Positions 60,797-64,000 of a stretch of DNA of 64,000 bases are shown here, in pieces. The notes under the pieces are model-generated. The model had not been told where the DNA came from and searched no databases. It was given only the letters and a program-made list of their open reading frames with translations. The stretch is from assembly GCF_963678635.1 (NCBI RefSeq), contig NC_087063.1, positions 67,498,727 to 67,562,726 on the forward strand. The letters are read 5' to 3'. This DNA is from Symsagittifera roscoffensis (taxonomy: Eukaryota > Xenacoelomorpha > Acoela > Convolutidae). The first letter of the stretch is position 1. Each line of letters opens with the position of its first letter. The position numbers were made by a program, and so were the translations under genes.

Positions 60797-61635
60797 CAGA
60801 TTCGTTCTGACGTTTGAGTTGCATGATAATTCCCAGAATGGCTTCCCTGAAGTTCTTCACCACCTCGTATCTCCTGTACGTCCAGATTGTACGTTCCTGA
60901 AGATGGATCCGTCTGTAACTCCCTGTCGTGGTGCCTTGTCTTCTCTTCCGCCAATATCATGCACAGACTGTCTTGGTTTTCGCTGCTCTCATCCGAGTCT
61001 TCATCCCATTCTTCACGCTCCCCGGACAATTTTCCCTCTCCGGTTTCTTCTTCCGTGAACATGGAACACTCCCCGGACTCTTGACCTAGTCCCAGGTGTT
61101 CAGTATCTTCCTTGAACGTCACTTTCTTTTTCCTAACCTTGGTCTGCTCCAGAATGTTTTCGGGGATTTTGTCAACTAGTGACCGCACGACATCTTTGCT
61201 GTCAGTGACGCTTCCTCTTGAGGAGTCGGTATTGTTCACTGTTTCTTTTCTCCGAAGTATAGTGACTTCCGGTTCCTCTTGACCCTTCTCTTGGATCACG
61301 GGCTTCTCATCTGATAGTTTCTCGAGCAACCTCATTAAGTCATTATCTATCTGTGCAGTTCCTGCTCCTACCTGGTTAAGATCATAGCCTTTTGCCTTGA
61401 GCGTCTCCCTCACGATCTTCGACTTTAGTATTATTTCTATTGGAATCCTTTTGCTCTTCATCAAGATGGTCTTCTCTGGAGGTTCTTTAGGTAATTCAGG
61501 ATGATCTTCTATCGGTTTGCCTGATTTGTCCAGCCATCTCGTGAGTGGAAGACTGTCGTACGTTTCCTTGTCCATGAAGGAGAATTCGATCTTTGATTTC
61601 AGGTCTGTCTGCCTCTCTTTGCTCTTGTCTCTCAT
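60778..61635 (-). CDS. Acidic linker between RNase H and integrase (285 codons)
   Basis: Different frame from pol on both sides. FSFMDKETYDSLPLTRWLDK is the ordinary continuation after the gypsy RNase H, so a single-base insertion near 61588-61592 moved it out of frame. The middle is Glu/Lys/Ser-rich (EREEWDEDSDESSENQD) and probably disordered. Near 60885 the reading again shifts by one base (a basic helix is found in a third frame), and again near 60810 into the integrase frame. Confidence 0.6.
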   Translation of the reverse strand: MRDKSKERQTDLKSKIEFSFMDKETYDSLPLTRWLDKSGKPIEDHPELPKEPPEKTILMKSKRIPIEIILKSKIVRETLKAKGYDLNQVGAGTAQIDNDLMRLLEKLSDEKPVIQEKGQEEPEVTILRRKETVNNTDSSRGSVTDSKDVVRSLVDKIPENILEQTKVRKKKVTFKEDTEHLGLGQESGECSMFTEEETGEGKLSGEREEWDEDSDESSENQDSLCMILAEEKTRHHDRELQTDPSSGTYNLDVQEIRGGEELQGSHSGNYHATQTSERIWCQKMI

Positions 61636-64000
61636 AGAACTCCGTCTTCTTACTCAAGCTGTCGGCATTCTGATGTTTATCTCGTGTTCTATGCTCAATT
61701 ATCATGTTGTATCCGTCCAGGCGAACTATCCACCTCCCAATGTAACTTTGGTCCATTGAGTACGTTTTCAGCCAGCTCAGTGCTCGGTTGTCGACTCGCA
61801 ACTTGAATGGCTCATTGCCCAGGTATGCCCTGTATTTCTCGACAAAGGTAACCACCGCAAACATCTCTGCTTTCGGTGCTCCGTACTTCACTTCCGTGTC
61901 ACTCAGGACTTTGCTCCCGTACGCTATTGGTCTCAAGACTGTCTTCCCATTCCATTCTTGTTCTTGGTGGAGAATCCCAGAAATCGCGACTACCGACGCA
62001 TCCGTGTCCAGCACGTACATCCCTTTCTCAGTCGGCATACCCAGTACTGGTGCCTCACATAGCTCTTTCTTTATTCTCTGGAATGACTCTTCTGCTGCGT
62101 TGTTCCACGTGAACTTCTTGCCCTTGTGTCTCATTAATTGTTGCATCGGGTATACCTTGTCTGCATAGCCCTTGATGAACTCTCTATAATAGTTAGCGAA
62201 ACCCAGGAAGCTCATCAACTGTTGCTCTGTCTTCGGTGATTTCCAGGTCAGGACTGCTTCCACGGCGTCCGTATCAGGTCTGATGCCGTGCTTGTCTACC
62301 ATCCTGCCCAAGTATTTTATTGAGTTCTTGAGTATCTCGCACTTTGATGGTTTACACTTTAGCCCCGACCTCTTCATGCATGCAAACACTTCGTCAAGTC
62401 TCTCAATGTGGTCTTCCAGTGTTGGCGTCGCTATTACCACGTCATCCACGTAGCACATTACCAGGTTGCCATACTTCTTCGTCACGCCTATCAGCGCGTG
62501 TGCCATCAACCGCTGAAACGTGGCTGTGGCATTGCAAAGTCCAAACGGCATCCGTTTCCATTGAAACAGACCCAACTCGCAGGCAAACCCTGTCTTGTCC
62601 CTGTCCTGCTTCCTTAGTGGTACCTGCCAAAAGGCCGAGCCTAAATCAAGAGTCGTAAAAATTTTTGCATCACCTAACTTCGAGAGGCTCTCATCAATCC
62701 TAGGTATGGGATAGGCATCCTTCACCGTGACGGAGTTCAGGTATCGAAAATCACAACAAAACCTCAACTGGTCGCCTTTCTTTTTGGCCATCACTACTCC
62801 ACACGCCCACGGTGACTTGGATGGTTCTATCATGTCATACTCTAGTAACGTCTCGATTTCTTTTCTACACGCGTCCGATTTGTGTGGGGTCATGCGCCTC
62901 GCCCCCTCCCTGTGTGGTACCGCGTTTTCCTCAAGTTCTATTTCATGCTCAACGAAATTACAACACCCGATATCCGCCTTATGCCTCGAAAAAACTTCCT
63001 CGTTCCGCTCTAGTACGTCCTTGATGGCTTCGAGCTGTTCATCTTTCAGTTTGCCCCTCATATGTCCAATCTCCGGCAGAACCGGTTTTTCATTTTGCAT
63101 TTCATCTAGTGTGGGTCGCTCTGGAAAGTTCGAACAGCTCGACAGCCCATCATCCGTTTCTGACTTAAGTGATTTAATAAGACCTGAAGAATCTTTTATT
63201 TTCTGCAATCGTCTCAAGATACAAATTTTGTCCCTATGATTGGGACAATCAACAACTTCATTTTGTTTTGAGTTCTCGATCGTTTCATATCGAGTTTTAA
63301 CCGGTAAAGCATATCCCAGTTTCCTCCCTCTCTGTATCGTGACCGGTATATCAAGGGTATTCAACAAGACACTGACGCAGAGGCCGCTCTTCGTTATCGA
63401 GAAGGATCTTCCTAAAACAGCAGCACTTTGACTATTAGGATTCGGAACTACACACACTTGCTTGTTGTCAGTTAGTTCATTGTAATTTTTCATCCTTAAG
63501 CCTACGATTGCCGCTTTATTCGTTTTTAGCCTCACCCTCCTACTCAAGAATACCGGTGCTTTGTTTTCATTTGCCATTATAAAATTTACCGGTTTGATTG
63601 CGTACCTCCTATCCGGGTTCCGTATCCTGAACATTGCGTTATTTAGATCAATCGTTACGTCGAAATTCCTGATGAAGTCTCTGCCCAAAATGAATTGGTC
63701 AGATTCATCTAGGTTTTCTACCACGATAAAGCTCATCCACAGGTTACGTTCCCCCAAGTTGAGGGCTATTATCGGCGTCCTGCCCAGCACCCGAAGGGCC
63801 CCTTTGTTTGCTGCTGACAGCCGTATTCTCGAGTCTATCAAATCACCTTTGTAAAAGCCCATCCGCTCCCAAGTTTCGATTGGTATTACGCTCAAGACTG
63901 CTCCCGTATCAAGTAACCCACGTAGTTGAGTCTTTTTGCCACTTATGTCTAGCACGTGCCCTGTCACATCTGCCTCTGTCCCGATGTGCATCGCATCTTC
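61496..64000 (-). CDS. pol (PR-RT-RH): Ty3/gypsy pol: aspartic protease, reverse transcriptase, RNase H (truncated by right edge)
   Basis: The frame is open to the window edge; residues are counted from the Met at 63991. Protease: LLDTGAVLSVIP with the catalytic Asp at 28. Reverse transcriptase: TTLDLGSAFWQVPL, MPFGLCNATATFQRLM, and the polymerase centre YVDD at 514-517 (62452-62441). The connection (FLGFANYYREFIKGYADK) is typical of gypsy. RNase H: VLDTDASVVAISGILHQEQ (about 660), KAEMFAVVTFVEKYRAYL, LRVDNRALSWL and HQNADSLSKK. After about residue 800 the frame runs into nonsense (GQGNVRQSSTHEM) because of the one-base insertion noted for the linker. Gag and most of the protease N-terminus lie outside. 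The polymerase core itself has no break. Confidence 0.95.
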   Translation of the reverse strand, partial: EDAMHIGTEADVTGHVLDISGKKTQLRGLLDTGAVLSVIPIETWERMGFYKGDLIDSRIRLSAANKGALRVLGRTPIIALNLGERNLWMSFIVVENLDESDQFILGRDFIRNFDVTIDLNNAMFRIRNPDRRYAIKPVNFIMANENKAPVFLSRRVRLKTNKAAIVGLRMKNYNELTDNKQVCVVPNPNSQSAAVLGRSFSITKSGLCVSVLLNTLDIPVTIQRGRKLGYALPVKTRYETIENSKQNEVVDCPNHRDKICILRRLQKIKDSSGLIKSLKSETDDGLSSCSNFPERPTLDEMQNEKPVLPEIGHMRGKLKDEQLEAIKDVLERNEEVFSRHKADIGCCNFVEHEIELEENAVPHREGARRMTPHKSDACRKEIETLLEYDMIEPSKSPWACGVVMAKKKGDQLRFCCDFRYLNSVTVKDAYPIPRIDESLSKLGDAKIFTTLDLGSAFWQVPLRKQDRDKTGFACELGLFQWKRMPFGLCNATATFQRLMAHALIGVTKKYGNLVMCYVDDVVIATPTLEDHIERLDEVFACMKRSGLKCKPSKCEILKNSIKYLGRMVDKHGIRPDTDAVEAVLTWKSPKTEQQLMSFLGFANYYREFIKGYADKVYPMQQLMRHKGKKFTWNNAAEESFQRIKKELCEAPVLGMPTEKGMYVLDTDASVVAISGILHQEQEWNGKTVLRPIAYGSKVLSDTEVKYGAPKAEMFAVVTFVEKYRAYLGNEPFKLRVDNRALSWLKTYSMDQSYIGRWIVRLDGYNMIIEHRTRDKHQNADSLSKKTEFYERQEQREADRPEIKDRILLHGQGNVRQSSTHEMAGQIRQTDRRSS

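Larger units (their letters stand above)
47467..64000 (-). mobile_element. Giant Ty3/gypsy-type LTR retroelement, 3' 16.5 kb
   Basis: From the right edge leftwards: protease-RT-RNase H, acidic linker, integrase, macro-like domain, a 0.5-kb spacer, then about 8.8 kb of long ORFs, a polypurine tract and a candidate 3' LTR. GC is visibly higher than the surrounding host DNA. Gag and the 5' LTR must lie beyond 64000, so the full element is probably near 20 kb, against 5-8 kb for usual metazoan gypsy elements. In-frame TAA codons at 58474 and 55901 and several frame changes show that this copy is not intact. Confidence 0.85.

Overview
The window comes from an AT-rich metazoan nuclear genome. The host genes are cut by many GT-AG introns, some several kb long and full of repeats. 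Three of the four encode animal proteins: SDCCAG8, FOXJ2/3 and Fuzzy. These do not fix the phylum. A soft-bodied ciliated invertebrate would fit, but that is inference.

Layout. (1) 1-13354, minus strand: the N-terminal half of an SDCCAG8 (centriole/cilium scaffold) homologue. Eight exons join in phase and the gene runs off the left edge. (2) 13635-15299, minus: a four-exon gene I do not recognise. (3) 15300-18029: a gene-poor spacer. (4) 18030-33166, minus: a complete FOXJ2/FOXJ3-type forkhead gene of 11 coding exons and 762 aa. Its last intron carries eight tandem copies of a 233-bp satellite. (5) 33185-38775: an intergenic tract with repeat-family copies, a perfect 15-bp hairpin and two copies of a coiled-coil relic. 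(6) 38776-40140, minus: an uninterrupted reading frame for Fuzzy (FUZ), a planar-polarity/ciliogenesis protein. (7) 40141-47466: intergenic, with a direct segmental duplication and tRNA-like SINE, LINE and gag-like relics. (8) About 47467 to the right edge, minus: the 3' part (16.5 kb) of a very large Ty3/gypsy-type LTR retroelement with visibly higher GC than the host DNA.

The retroelement is the most unusual content. In its own 5'-to-3' order it carries aspartic protease, reverse transcriptase, RNase H, an acidic linker and a DDE integrase. A macro-domain-like fold follows the integrase. About 9 kb of further long ORFs come next: coiled coil plus SGNH (GDSL-type) hydrolase, a second degenerate SGNH-like module, then roughly 1,950 codons I cannot assign. 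The last ORF stops 30 bp before a polypurine tract and a candidate 3' LTR. This copy is broken by two in-frame TAA codons and several frame changes. Giant LTR elements with long unassigned regions are known from planarians and plants, but I do not recognise this gene complement.

The introns and spacers hold two hAT-type MITEs with perfect 8-bp target duplications, a FLYWCH/MULE transposase relic, a repeat family of about 0.5 kb in three copies, degraded tRNA-derived SINEs, and recurrent mini-hairpins built on GCGAAGC/GCTTCGC. Two host genes, FUZ and the centriolar SDCCAG8 homologue, act at the cilium. They lie on one strand within 40 kb, with the forkhead gene between them.
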